From contig JAYESD010000002.1 in assembly GCA_036927565.1 (NCBI GenBank), forward strand, positions 225,949,605-226,013,604: DNA of 64,000 nt, read 5' to 3'. Shown piece by piece: positions 34,904-46,373 of the stretch (positions within the stretch are counted from its first letter, which is position 1; the number at the start of each line of letters is the position of its first letter). The stretch comes from Tuctoria greenei (Eukaryota > Streptophyta > Magnoliopsida > Poales > Poaceae). The translations under genes and the position numbers were made by a program. The notes under the pieces are model-generated. The model was given only the letters and a program-made list of their open reading frames with translations. It was not told where the DNA came from and searched no databases.

Positions 34904-34964
34904 TATAATTATTCAAAACACGTGCAAATCACACAGATTAGAGCACCGTAGCTCTGATACCAAT

Positions 34965-36742
34965 TGTAGGATCGAAGAGCACATGAAAAACTACCAGAGG
35001 GGGGTGAATGGTAGATTAAAACATTTTAAGCGGAAGCAACAAAAAACCCCTTGGCAGAAAAACAATTTGTTAAAAACCGTATGTGCAACTGATCTAAACG
35101 CGTTCAACCATGAAAAAAGTAGTTTATATTATATAGAATCATGTCACGAAGACACTACAACAAGAATCACAAAAATCGTTGAGAAAACCACAAGTTATGA
35201 TCAAAAGATCAGACAAAGGTCAATCTGTTCTGCCTTAGAAAAGTTAGATCTGCAATACTGCAAAGAAACTCGTGTATATCAGAAACTACAAATCCAATGA
35301 CTGTGAAATTTACACATATGATAGATAATAAAGTTTTTAAGACAACCCAAAAAGAATCATGTCAATTGGATCTGTAAAAGTCGAGTTATCATAAAACCGC
35401 TGAAGCAAGGTAGTGCTGTGAATAACCTCGACGAGAAAACTTGTCTGAAACAAGTCGGATGAACAAGCCATAAAAGTTCCTTTAAACTACAATATTTATT
35501 CAATAGAACATAAGAGGAACAGCCCAATATTCATGCATCACGAGCTTTGGCCTCCCTTGCTTATATAATAGGCCATGAGGCCAACCCAAACCAAACTAGG
35601 ACTCGTATCCTCCTCAGTTTCCACCAAAACTTTCCATAACTGCTCAAGACTCTTCTGTACACAGATAGAAGCAATATTAAGACTTACAAACACCTTAGGA
35701 ACATATCCCACATTCCTAAAAACAACTCAACTTCATGAGCCACACAAAATCCTATCATAACAAACTCAAATCTTTTCATATTTGAGTCAAACATGACTCA
35801 GCTGCAGCCTGAGTCCATAACCTAGTCTGTTGGACCTTTTCTAACAGTTCTTTATGTCCACATAATTTCATCACACCTTGGAACAAAGTAGCCACATTCA
35901 TGCACTCCTTGCACACGTACAAACATCTTCCAACGATGTCCAGGATACCTTCATATGCATTTTTCTTGATTCAAACATGTTGCCCGATCTCCCGATCAAC
36001 TCAACCACAATTCCTCCCAAACTTGGTTGTTGAACCTCATCTTCTTACTAAGGCTAGTTCAATGGATCCTGTCACCAGCCATGTCTTGAACTCAAGCAAC
36101 ACCTGCACATTGAGTAAACAACAAATACTTCCGAGCACAAGTCCTCGACTTGACTCATGTTAGTTCTGAAACCACAACACCTTACGTGAGCACCTCACAT
36201 AAGCATGTTGCAAACCATAGCAAAAACATTAACCACCGTGATCAGCCAAAACGCATCAAAATCTTAGTAAAAGAATACTAAGCAAACTTTCCATGAGTGT
36301 AAAGCAAGTTCGAAACATTGTAGGTTAAAAGAAGAACCATTGCAATCTAGCACCGGACCTTGCCAAAGCTAACCGGAGCTTACCAAAGCTAGGAGGACCT
36401 AGCGTCGGCGCTAACCAAAGCTAGTTGGACCTAGCGCTCGAGCTTATCAAAGCTAGTCGTACCTAGCGCTGGAGCTAACCAAAGCTAGTCGGATCTAGCC
36501 ACAACAAGTAGAACCTAGACACAAAATGTTGGACCTAGCCAAAGCAAGTCGGACCTATACAAAGAAGTCAGACCTAACCAAAGAAAGTTGAACCTTGACG
36601 GAGCTACCCAATACAAGCCGGACCTATCATCGAACCTTGTAGGAGCTCGAACCTAGAGTCATACCTTGTTAAAAGGGTGTTTTGGCAGTATTCAAAACGT
36701 TTATCATCATAGCCAATGTATTCAGTACACATAGGTCTCACA
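34965..36742 (-). repeat. Copia-A 5' LTR
   Basis: 1778 bases, TGTAGGATCG to CTCACA, then ACTTT. TATA-like TTATATAA at about 35558. U3 repeats at 36346-36668. Confidence 0.92.
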
Positions 36743-36747
36743 ACTTT

Positions 36748-37495
36748 CTAAGCCAAGAACTTTTGCATCAAGTTGAGAGAACAAAACATGATGTCTAGAT
36801 AAAGCAGTGGCAACAACAATGTCCTTTTCATTTCTGTACAAGGAAATGTAGTAAAAAGTCTAAATGAGTTCACTCCATTTAGCATGTCTTTTGTTCAATT
36901 TTAATTGAACCTTAAGATGTTTTGAAGATTCATGATCCGCATGTATCACAAAAATTTTAGACAGGTGATATAGCTGCACAAGTTTCTAAATACCTCACAA
37001 CAGCATTCATTTGTTCATCATAAGAAAAATAATTTGGAGTTGGACCACTTAGCTTTTCACTAAAGTATGCAATTGGATAACATTCTTGCATATACACTCC
37101 TTCAATCCTTAACTCACTTGCATCACAAAAAGTCATACCAAAATCAGAAAATGCAAGAAGTGGAGTTGTTGTCGACTTTATTTTTAGCTCTTCAAATGCT
37201 TCTGCTTGTGTTTCTCCCCAATGAAAATGTACATCCTTCTTTATCAACTCATTGATTTGGGCAGTGGCACGTGAAGATTGGGGCAGCAACAACCACTCAC
37301 AAACAGCTATAGTTTCTTCTTCATCTGGCTCCATGCCTTGATCTGAATCAACAAACGCAAGAAAGACTATCTTGTCGGTGCAAAAGGTGCACTTGACAAG
37401 ATTAGCATAATAGCATTTCTTCCTCAAAATAGCAAGCATACATTTTATACATTCAAAATGTTTGTCAAGATATTTCTTGTACATCAGGATAGCAT
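36748..37495 (-). pseudogene. pol: Gypsy-C RT C-terminus and RNase H
   Basis: Continues the RT from the Gypsy-B insertion point: AILMYKKYLDKHFECIK, then YANLVKCTFCTDKIVFLAF. Connection and RNase H follow with LIKKDVHFHWGETQAEAFEE, PLLAFSDFGMTFCDASELRI (first RNase H Asp kept as CDAS), PIAYFSEKLSGPTPNY and FVIHADHESSKHLK (catalytic Asp kept). It ends in VVATALSRHHVL. Residues near the primer grip and thumb are missing: VYEWLLLPQSS-like sequence runs straight to LIKK without the FYRRFVKDFS block, apparently a small deletion. A TAG interrupts WSEL at about 36865. Confidence 0.85.
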
Positions 37496-40296
37496 TGTGA
37501 CACCCGATTCCAAAAATGAACCAAGCGTAATGCATATGTATGCCCAGGATGTTTAACACACATACACAAGTGATTCACAGTTGATAAACAGATATAAACC
37601 ATGTCTCGAATAACAATACTAATAATAGTACCTTATTACAAACCAAATAGTCTTGAATACAACTCTAATGAAACTGCATCGGAAAACACTAAACTCTAAG
37701 ACTCCAACTCCACAGGCAAGTTTGACGGTAACACGCGCACCTAGTACTCCTCAAATACCTCCTGGTACTCCATCTGGTCGCCTACGTCTGAATTTGGTGG
37801 GAGAATAGCAAGGGTGAGCACATGTCGTACACAGCAAGTGTGGGAAAGTATGACATGTAGCTTAAACAAGGAATAGTAATATAAAGGAGCTAACTGCATA
37901 AAAGTACATTCAAAATAGTTGAGAATGCAATTATAATTATTAAGTGAGGTCCATCCCAAATAACCCAAATAACATCAATTGAACTTAAATAACCAATTTC
38001 AGCAATAATAAACCATAATCATCTCATAATTGCTCATTTATCTCAATTCCATCAATTTCATACACCAGTGCCATTTAAATAACCAATACCAATTCCCAAT
38101 TCAATTTCATCCATTAAACCAAGATAAAGTCCAAACTCTAATCATGTGAGGGTCCAGGTTGTATTGACCGGTAGCACGGCTACCATGATAGTTTTAGACA
38201 CACTCTGCAGAGGTTGTACCACTTTACCCACAATTTTGTGATTTCATCACCTTTCGATAACTAAGGAATTTCAATTATGTCGTCTCACACTTCCTTAGGT
38301 GTGTGGCAAAGAGATCACAAAATAGCCTTTACAAAGTGATTACTAGCCTATTTAGACCCCACTGAGGTTTCACCGGTGGTGATGTCTCCAACTGAGAACA
38401 TCCAACCAAGGGCCCCTCTTGAGCCTTTCGGATCCCAGGGCAGTCCCACCAATTTCTACAAACCCAATCCGACTACCCCTTCCCCGAGCATTCTTAATGG
38501 TCCAAATAGTATTGTCAAGTCACTATTTAGTTAGCTAAGCCGCATCCATACTTGGCCCTGTGGTGGCACTGTAAATCATGGATGGTCGATCCACGAATCG
38601 GTCCATAGATCTAAAGCAAGCAAAACCACAATAAACAGTCCAACCCATTCCACATTACCAAGTTGCTTAGATCCCTAGGCATCATGTTGCTAAAGGGTCA
38701 TTATTATCAATTCTCATCATTCACATCTTCAATAGTTCATAATTAAGTAGTATGAGTGTTTCCCAAACCCAATTGAGTAATGTGAAGCAAAAGTGTAAAA
38801 TACCCTTCCTCACACTCTACATAGTAATCAAGCGACAAGGGTGGTCATACAGAGCTAGTAAACTCCTAACAATTGGGTTTTCCCATAATATTGACACAAG
38901 CATGCAATTTTGCAAACATAACCTTTAAAACAGGATCAATATGGTCAAGGACACTTGCCTTGCTCCTGAGTTTGATTTGGTTCGAAGGCTTCATAGTTCT
39001 GGTTCTGCAGGTCCTCGAAAGCACTCTCTACGGCAACTCCTTCTATTCCGAGCGACAAACATGCAAAACACACAATTCAATCAAGTAATACTTATATACT
39101 ACTCAATATGCCACGATATGCATGATTAATGCAATTGTGAGGTAAAACTTGTTAATGAGTTGCTAATAATGTTTACTAACCAGTTACAATAGTTTCTAAC
39201 AAGTTTGGACAGGTTTGGAATTGATTTGAGTCAATTTGGAACTAATTCAGGAATTTACAAATTAAGACACCGAACTAGTCCGTATACAGGGGTCGGACTA
39301 GTCCGCACTACGCAGACTGCAGATTTAGAGTTTTTCTGATCTGAGAGAATTGGGGTTAAGTTGTCGTAGAAACTTGGAAGTAGAGAGTATACCACGTGTT
39401 TAGAGATCCAAACATCAAGGTTTCGACGTGAGACTTTGGATCTTGACAATTAGGGTTTGATGGAGATGAGCTGATGAAGAGTGGTGATGAAGAACGTTAA
39501 TTTGTCAAAGAATCGATGAAGATTGATCTTGATTGGTCCTTCTTTGTGTTTCTCCCCTCCTACTTGCCTTTGGACTTTATCTTGATGACGGCACAAAGCA
39601 AAGGTGGTACAAGGGGTTTCCAATTGGGGTGGAGAGGTGTGAGCCATTGGGTTGCTTATATAGAGGTGGAGAATGAGGGTTTGGGGTGAATTCCAAGTAG
39701 AATTCAGTGGGGGCGTGTAGGGGCCGAGGTGGGGTCCACTTGGGCTCCCCTGAGGTTGGGCACGAAGTTCTTGGGCCCAAATTAGGAAATTAACCAAAAA
39801 CAAATTATGGAGAAATAAAAGAATCCGAGTGAAGTTCAGTAGGCCGAACTAGTCCGAAGTCTAGACCGGACTAGTCCGTTTGGCAAGAGAGAAGAAACGG
39901 ACAAGTCTAGGGAACAATAGAGCAGAAATTGAACTAGTACGCACTTTATACCGAACAAGTTCGGACTCTAAAGAATTGGATTTTCCCAACTTTGAAAGAA
40001 ACAGAACTTTCTGAATGAAGATAGGAACACTGGACTAGTCCGGGGGTATGGCCGGACAAGTTCGCACTTCTGAATAAACTGAGTTTTCTGAATAGAGGGT
40101 ACTGAGTTTTCTGAACAGAGGATAGGGATACTGGACTAGTCCGGTTTCAGAGGCCAGACAAGTTCGCACCCTGACAGACTGAAATTTCCAGTTTAGCCCT
40201 AAATTCATTTTAATCTTGTTCCTTTTTTCAAGGCTTAATGTTAAACGTGTATGTGGATGTATGCAGTGCATTATGCATGAAAATGAGGGTGTTACA
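37496..40296 (-). repeat. Gypsy-B 3' LTR
   Basis: 2801 bases and uninterrupted, so it serves as the reference for the partner LTR. TATA at 39656-39662. GGACTAGTCCG-like palindromes cluster in U3 at about 39840-40170, with two more at 39272-39305. Seven differences from the other LTR in the first 105 bases by eye, mostly transitions. Confidence 0.92.
39656..39662 (-). promoter_or_regulatory. TATA box of Gypsy-B LTR
   Basis: TATATAA on the minus strand in the context CACCTCTATATAAGCAAC. Matched at 50171-50178 in the partner LTR and at 62277-62284 (plus) in Gypsy-E. Confidence 0.6.
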
Positions 40297-41805
40297 AATG
40301 TACCCCCCTTTAAATGAATCGCGCCCTCGAGATTCAACGCGAAAGGAAGGAGATAGGGAAATTCCTCCTTGAGATCATCCTCTCGCTCCCAATTTGCTTT
40401 CGATTCTGTATGATGCTTCCATTGCACTTTGCACCATCGAATCACCTTGTTCCTTATGACCCTCTCCTTGGTGTCCAAAATTTTGACAGGTTACTCGGCA
40501 TAGGTTAAATCTTCCTCAAGCTCCAATTCTTCCATTGGTACCTGCTCTTCCAGTATCCTCAAGCACTTCTTGAGCTGAGAGACATGAAACACATCATGAA
40601 CATCCGAAAGTTGTGCTAGCATCTGTAACTTACAGGCTACTTCTCTCGCTTGTCCAAAATCTTGAATGGTCCAATATAGTGAGGTGCCAACTTGCCTTTG
40701 ACATTAAACCACTTGTGACCTCGCATATGTGACACTTTGAGATATATGAAGTATCCCACCTCAAAAGATAAGCTTCTTCGTCTATTATCCGTGTAACCCT
40801 TTTGTCTTGACTGAGTGGCTCTCCAGTTCTCGCGGATAGTCTGAACATGCTTTTTGGCTTCCTGGATCACATCAGGTCCAAATACTTGAGTCTCTCCCGT
40901 CTCATTCCAAAACAAGGGTCTCCTACACCTTCTCCATACAATGCTTCATATGGTGACATCTTCAGGCTTGCTTGATAACTATTGTTGTAGGAAAACTTAG
41001 CATATGGCAGACTTTTGTCCTAGCTTCCTCCATACTTATGCGCACAAGATCTTAGCATATCCTCCAGTATCTAATTTGTCCTCTCGGTCTGTCCATCCGT
41101 TTGAGGGTGATATGCAGAACTTAAATTCAGCTTCTGTCAGAACCTTGAAGTAAACTGAGAACCTCTATCAGACAATATTCTCTTGGGCACTCCGTGTAAA
41201 CACACTATCCTTCCCATATACAGTTCTGCTAACTTGGTTCCAATATAAGTAGTCTTCACAGGAATGAAATGAGCCGATTTCGTCAACCGATCCACAATAA
41301 CCCATATTGAGTCATATACTGCTGAAGTGCGAGGCAAACCAACTACAAAATCCATACCAACCTCTTCTCACTTCCATTTTGGAATCTTCAATGGCTGTAA
41401 TAATCCAGCTGGCTTCTAATGTTCGGCCTTGACTCGTTGGCATACATCACATAATGCAACATACTACGCTATGTCCCTTTTCATACCATCCCACCAGTAG
41501 CACGTCTTCAAATCCATGTACATCGTCATACAACCGGGATGGATAGAATAAAGCGAGTCATGTGCCTCCTTCAGTATCAACTGTCGGAGTCGCTTCTCGT
41601 TAGGCACAACAATATGTTTTCCAAGCCATGGAGTACCTTGGTCATCCTCATCAAATCTGAATTCTCTCCCTTCTTGGGTCCTTTCATTGATTTCCTGGAT
41701 TTCCTTGTCCTTCGTTTGTCCTTCTCGAATTTCTTGTTCCAAGGTCAGATTCGCTTCCATTGCTCCCATCTCATTCCAAGATTCAATTGTTCGAACTCCT
41801 TGCAT
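40297..41805 (-). pseudogene. pol: Gypsy-B integrase and chromodomain-type tail
   Basis: HHCC domain HDSLYSIHPGCMTMYMDLKT then CYWWDGMKRDIA (41464-41805), stop, core 41137-41355 with MDFVVGLPR (first Asp) and LSDRGSQFTSRF (second Asp). YHPQTDGQTERTN follows (Glu, about 41095), then a TAG. 40637-40915 holds the post-core region (RRRSLSFEVGYFIYLKVSHM) and 40300-40478 the chromodomain-like end VIRWCKVQWKHHTESKANWE. The usual stop in the polypurine tract has become a TAC codon, so the frame runs on into the LTR to 40035. That extension is not real coding sequence. Confidence 0.87.
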
Positions 41806-43067
41806 AGCTCGAGTAGCAACTCTCTAACGGTAAGCTTGTGGCTTGCTCCCTTTCGACTCAAAGCATCAACCACTATGTTGTCCTTTCCTAGATGATAGTT
41901 GATTCCCACATCACAGTCCTTGATGAATTCCAACCATCTTTGTTGCCTAAAATTCAGATCCGTCTGTGTCAATATGTACTTGAGACTCTTATGATCCGTA
42001 TAAATCTCACATCTATGGCCAAGAACATAATGTCTCCAAATCTTCAAGGCATGCACTACGGCTGCAAGTTGAAGATCATGCGTAGGATAGTTCTGCTCAT
42101 GTTTCTTCAACTGCCTGGATGCATAAGCTGCTACTCGACCTTCTTGCATCAATACACAACCAAGTCCTTGCCTTGAAGCATCGCAGTAGATATCAAAGAT
42201 CTTACTCACGTCTGGCCATACCAACACAGGTGTTGTTGTTAACCTCCTCTTTAGCTCCTCAAAGCTGTTTTGACAAGCTTGAGTCCATTTGAAAGGCTTC
42301 TCCTTCATTAATAGTTCAGTCATAGGCTTTGCTATCTTGGAAAAGTCCTTGATGAACCGATGATAGTATCCAACCATTCCAAAAAAAAACTCCTTATTTT
42401 TCTTCATGTTCTGCGATGATTCCCACTTTAGCACGTTTCTAACCTTTGTTGGGTCAACTAACACTCCTCCGCCAGATATGATATTGCCTAGGCCCCTCAA
42501 CCATAATTGGCACTTGTTGAACTTGGCATACAACTAGTGCTCTCGCAATTTCTGCAACGTCAACCTTAAATGCTCTTCGTGCTCCTTTTCACTCTTAGAG
42601 TAGATCATGATGTCGTCAATGAACACTACCACGAATTTATCAAAATACTCCATGAAAACCTTATTCATAAGATACATGAAGTATGTAGGTGCATTGGTCG
42701 ACCCAAATGACATGGCCGTGTAGTCCTAGGATATATATCGTGTCTTGCAACTTGTTTTGGGTATGTTTGGTAATATAATCTTCATTTGGAAATATCTCGA
42801 CCGAAGATCAATCTTAGAGAATATTCTGGCTCCCTTCATCTGGTCGAATAGATCTTCAATGCGGGGCAATGTGTACTTATTCTTGATTGTCACCTCATTG
42901 AGAGACCAGTAATCCACACACATTCTCTGGGATCCATCCTTCTTATCTACGAAAAGCACTGGTGGTCCCCAAGGTGAAGAGCTTGGGCGTATAAAACACT
43001 TCTCTAATTGCTCTTGAATATTCTTCTTGAGCTCTGCTAATTCCTTAGGAGGCATCCTATATGGCAT
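41745..43067 (-). pseudogene. pol: Gypsy-B reverse transcriptase and RNase H
   Basis: RT starts near MPYRMPPKELAELKKNIQEQ (43067), with VLFVDKKDGSQRMCVDYWSL and FSKIDLRSRYFQM (motif A Asp intact). A frameshift near 42726 follows, then MSFG and VVVFIDDIMIYS (about 42604-42625, motif C intact). A stop at about 42535 sits before LYAKFNKCQLW. RNase H has FDIYCDASRQGLGCVLMQEG, EQNYPTHDLQLAAVVHALK and CEIYTDHKSLKYI, so the catalytic acidic residues are present. Catalytic residues are better preserved than in Gypsy-E. Confidence 0.87.
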
Positions 43068-43093
43068 CTTTGCTATAGGTGCAGTCCCAGGTA

Positions 43094-44775
43094 TTAAAAC
43101 AATGGCGAACTCGATATCACGATCAGATACTCATGAACAACTAGAATCTCCTCCAAAGTTACCCCTTCTGCATGATTTACCATTGGCTTCTCGGTCGTTG
43201 GTTGAACTGCCTTGAATTCTATACTGACTCCTTCATTTGTCAGTTGCATTATCCGAGTAGCACACTGAATCACTCTGTTATGCTTCCTTAGCCAATCAAT
43301 TCCAAGGATGATGTCCATACCATGTGAATTCAGGACTATAAGGTTGGCAACGAATTCTATCCCCCTTATGGAAATACATACTTTTGGACATACTATATTT
43401 GTCCTCATCTCTCCTCCAGGAGATTTAACTAGTAAAGTAAACTTCAGGTATGATATGGGTATGTTATGCTTTGCAACATACTTTGATAAGTTGAATGAAT
43501 GGGATGCTCCAGAATCAAATAATATAGTCGTGGAATTGGAGTCTTCGAGAAACATACCAATCACAACATCTTTAGCTTGCTGAGCCTCTTCTGTAGATAC
43601 ATGGTTCACCTTGCCACGAGCAAAATTTTGTGGTCCTCGATTGCCTTGAGTTGCTCCTCCAATGGGCCTTGGATTCTACCTTGGAACATTGTTCATCTGA
43701 CCTTGACCTAATCTTGGGCATTGATTTGCAAAGTATCCTGTCTGACCACAAGCATAGCAAGTCTTCCCACCTATGGTGCCAGCGAAGTTAGGACGAGGCT
43801 GGTTTTGAGCATAAGCAGGCATATTTGGGCGCGACGCAGGCTGCATAGGTAAGTGAGGTGCTTTCATAGGTGGGCATTGCTGCATTGGTTGTTGCGATCG
43901 CATTGGACAGGCAGGGCGGTATGCAGTAGCAGACGGGTTGTAGTAGGGTGCAGCGGGTGGTGGATAGCAAGGACGGACATTGCTTCCTTGCGACTATCCC
44001 TGATATGGCATCTTCCTCTTGTTGTCTAGCTCCATATCCCAAATCTTGTTCTGAACCACAATGGCCTTGTCAACCAGCTTCTGGAAGTTTGCATAGTCAG
44101 CATTGAGCAACTGGACTTGAATTTCATTGTTGAGACCCCTCATGAACAGATATTGCTTCCTGCTATCGGTGCTGATGTCCTCTGGAGCATATCGAGACAC
44201 TTGAGTGAATTTATTGAGGTACTCACTCACACTCATCTTTCCTTACCTGAGGTTTTCAAATTCTTGCCTTCTCAGTATCATAACTCCCTCTGGCACATAG
44301 TGAGAATGGAACTTCTCCTTGAATTCAGCCCAAGTGATTCTCTCTTGATTTTCATGGGCATTGCATAAAGATTCCCACTAGTCTGTAGATGCTCCCATCA
44401 ACTAGTGTGAGCCAAAAAGAACCTTCTCTCTGTCACTGCACTGGACAATAGCAAGTTTCTTCTCAACAGACTTAAGCCAGTCCCAGCTTCCATTGGATCT
44501 ATGGCTTGAGCAAAGGTAGGTGGTCTGGTCCTCATGAACTCTCCTAAACGGTTGTGGTGTGGCGGGGGTGGCGGTGGTGGAAGCATGCGGGGCTTATTGT
44601 TGTTGCCAGCTTGCAGATGTCCTATAGTTTGTATCATGGTTTGCATGAGTTGGTTGTGCATAGCTAATAGCTGCTCAAGGTTGATAGCTACCTGGGCAGT
44701 TCCCTGGTTGTTCCTAGGTGCTTCATTGCCCTCCTCCTCACCATTGGCATTCCTCTGGTTACGAGTTCTCGGCAT
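43094..44775 (-). pseudogene. gag: Gypsy-B gag and protease
   Basis: Gag starts MPRTRNQRNANGEEEGNEAP (44775) with a Pro-rich stretch (PPPPPPPHH). A frameshift near 44470 precedes the capsid part, then VSEYLNKFTQVSRYAPEDIS (43994-44236). A Pro/Met-rich linker leads to the knuckle CYACGQTGYFANQC (about 43740), where the His ligand is Tyr. Protease (43094-43609) has TTILFDSGASHSF, the usual Ty3 active-site form, and LIVLNSHGMDIILGIDWLRK. A TAG near 43675 and frame changes at 43995 break the protein. Confidence 0.86.
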
Positions 44776-45077
44776 CTGTTGGTAAAAGAATAGTAGATAC
44801 AGAAGAATTTAGAATTTGAAAAGAAACACCCCGACCATATGTATCAAGGTATATGTAACTAAACAACTCCTTTATTGACACTAATAACCCTATTAGAGGA
44901 TGTAGACAAGATCCCACAACACTCTACTATGTGTGGATGTGGACAAAATGCTAGACGTCCCACAACTTGTACCAAGCACACAAGCACAAGCACACACCAT
45001 GAAAATTCAACACACCACACTAAACACAACTGAAATGATATAAAGGCTTTCCTAACTTCTAGACAAGAGACGTAGAC
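44776..45077 (-). other. Gypsy-B spacer between pre-gag ORF and gag
   Basis: About 300 bases, AT-rich, with no frame of note. It contains CA-rich sequence (CACACACCATG) and would be the 5' leader of gag, or an intron-like or internal ribosome entry stretch, if the upstream ORF is translated first. Nothing in the sequence decides between these. Confidence 0.5.
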
Positions 45078-46090
45078 TTAATTATGTGAGTCGTGGTTGT
45101 CCTGGCCGTGAGGCGACGAAGGCGACAGTGGCGATGAGGCATACATGGGCGCGCGCCAGGGTGAGTTGGCCGTCCATGTAGGTGCTGGAGATGTTGCTAC
45201 ACCATTCACCTCCACGGTGGCATGAGCTTTTTCTTGTTTCTCCATGATGAACAGCTTCTTACGGAGGATCTCTTCCATAGCATCAGCATAGCGATTTCCC
45301 AAATTCACTAATATTGCCTGAGATATGTCAATAGCACGAGAACTGACTGGAGCTCCATCTTGCGGTCTTAAGATCTCCTTTGTCCCCTTCTTGCGTTACG
45401 GGTGCAGCGCAAAACTAGTATCTCTAATCTTCTCCCGATAGATGTGGCACAATCTAGTAAGTGCATCCCAAGCGACATCATCAATAGCTTGCTCCCTGGT
45501 GCTTCTCCATGTGGATGCAAAGTGTCGAGTAACCACCTCGTCTCTAGCAAGAACAGTAACTTGAGCCCACCATTCATCCCGTCCATGGTGAGGAATCCTC
45601 TTGACATAGTACTCTGGGTGCATCTTGCATAGATCAAGGAACTCCTTTAATTAGCTAGCTGCAAATCCTCCATCAGTGCCATCGGAATGGAATTCTTGGC
45701 CGTTGTGGTAAACTATGCATTTGTCCTTCTTTCTAGCTTCACATGGTTGCGATGTGTTCCCTTGAGTTTCAGGTACTCCTTCTTGTGGTTCCTCCTCATC
45801 TTGGGCTTCATCTTCATTCCCCTCATGTGTATCATCCTCCTCTTCTTCGGTATCATAGATTTCCACCATCTCAGGGTCTTCCTCTTCCTCATCATCATCA
45901 TCATAGGACTCCAGCATTTTAGGGTCTTCCTCCGTCGTGTTGGAGTGTTCATGCTCAAATTATTTTGTGGGAGAACTCACTTCTTCCTCCTCTTGAGTTG
46001 GTTCCATTTGCGGCTCCTTACAAGGCCTAAGCTTGGTTCCAAGGGTGGCAAACGAGCTCTCTTGCGGGTTGTTATTTTGGTGTGAGCCAT
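45078..46090 (-). pseudogene. Gypsy-B additional ORF upstream of gag (unknown)
   Basis: A coding-like stretch of about 335 codons between primer site and gag. From ATG 46090 (MAHTKITTRKRARLPPLEP), one frameshift near 46040 leads to a frame that holds from 46007 to 45078 with only three nonsense codons (about 45960, 45651, 45396). Order: basic N-terminus, very acidic Asp/Glu stretch (45780-45930), then a compact segment with KCIVYHNGQEFHSD, YYVKRIPHHGRDEWWAQVTV and REQAIDDVAWDALTRLC, then a Lys/Glu helix and a Ser/Pro tail. Standard Tekay/Del elements begin with gag. I do not recognise the family. The WWAQVTV...AIDDVAWDAL spacing faintly recalls a double-stranded RNA-binding fold, which is only a guess. 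Confidence 0.6.
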
Positions 46091-46373
46091 CTACAATAAA
46101 ACATGAGAAAATAGATCAAAACACAAATATCAGTTCTGAAATTGCAGCAGCCATAAATTTAGATGAGACAGTGGGTATTTGCTCAAAAAGATGCAAAAAC
46201 GGCAAAAATTGCAGCAGCAGCAAAATCGCAATTTTTCCCACTTTATATAGCTAGTGGAAGCCAAAATAGTGCAAACTGGCTAATTTTAAATAGGAAACAA
46301 ATCCTAAGTGATTTGTAGTGTCCATTCTAACTAGGCATGTCTCCTACGGTCAAACATGGCTCTGATTCCTACT
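46091..46373 (-). other. Gypsy-B leader and primer binding site
   Basis: About 280 bases without coding signal between the extra ORF and the LTR. The primer site 46358-46371 reads TAGGAATCAGAGCC on the minus strand, two or three changes from TGGTATCAGAGCC. Confidence 0.75.

Larger units (their letters stand above)
18827..36742 (-). mobile_element. Copia-A: Sirevirus-like element, host of Copia-B
   Basis: LTRs 18827-20618 and 34965-36742 share TGTA(A/G)GATCG...GGTCTCACA ends and the same internal variants (for example CCCTTGGCAGAAAA), and are flanked by ACTTT (18822-18826 and 36743-36747). The PBS TGGTATCAGAGC (34951-34962) is perfect. Without Copia-B (22688-31119 plus TCCTT) the element is about 9.5 kb. 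Relative to Copia-1 it lacks about 690 bases of RT, including the active site. Gag has an early stop. It is inserted between the RNase H and integrase parts of Gypsy-C. Same family as Copia-1 and Copia-B but with a longer U3 repeat. Confidence 0.93.
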
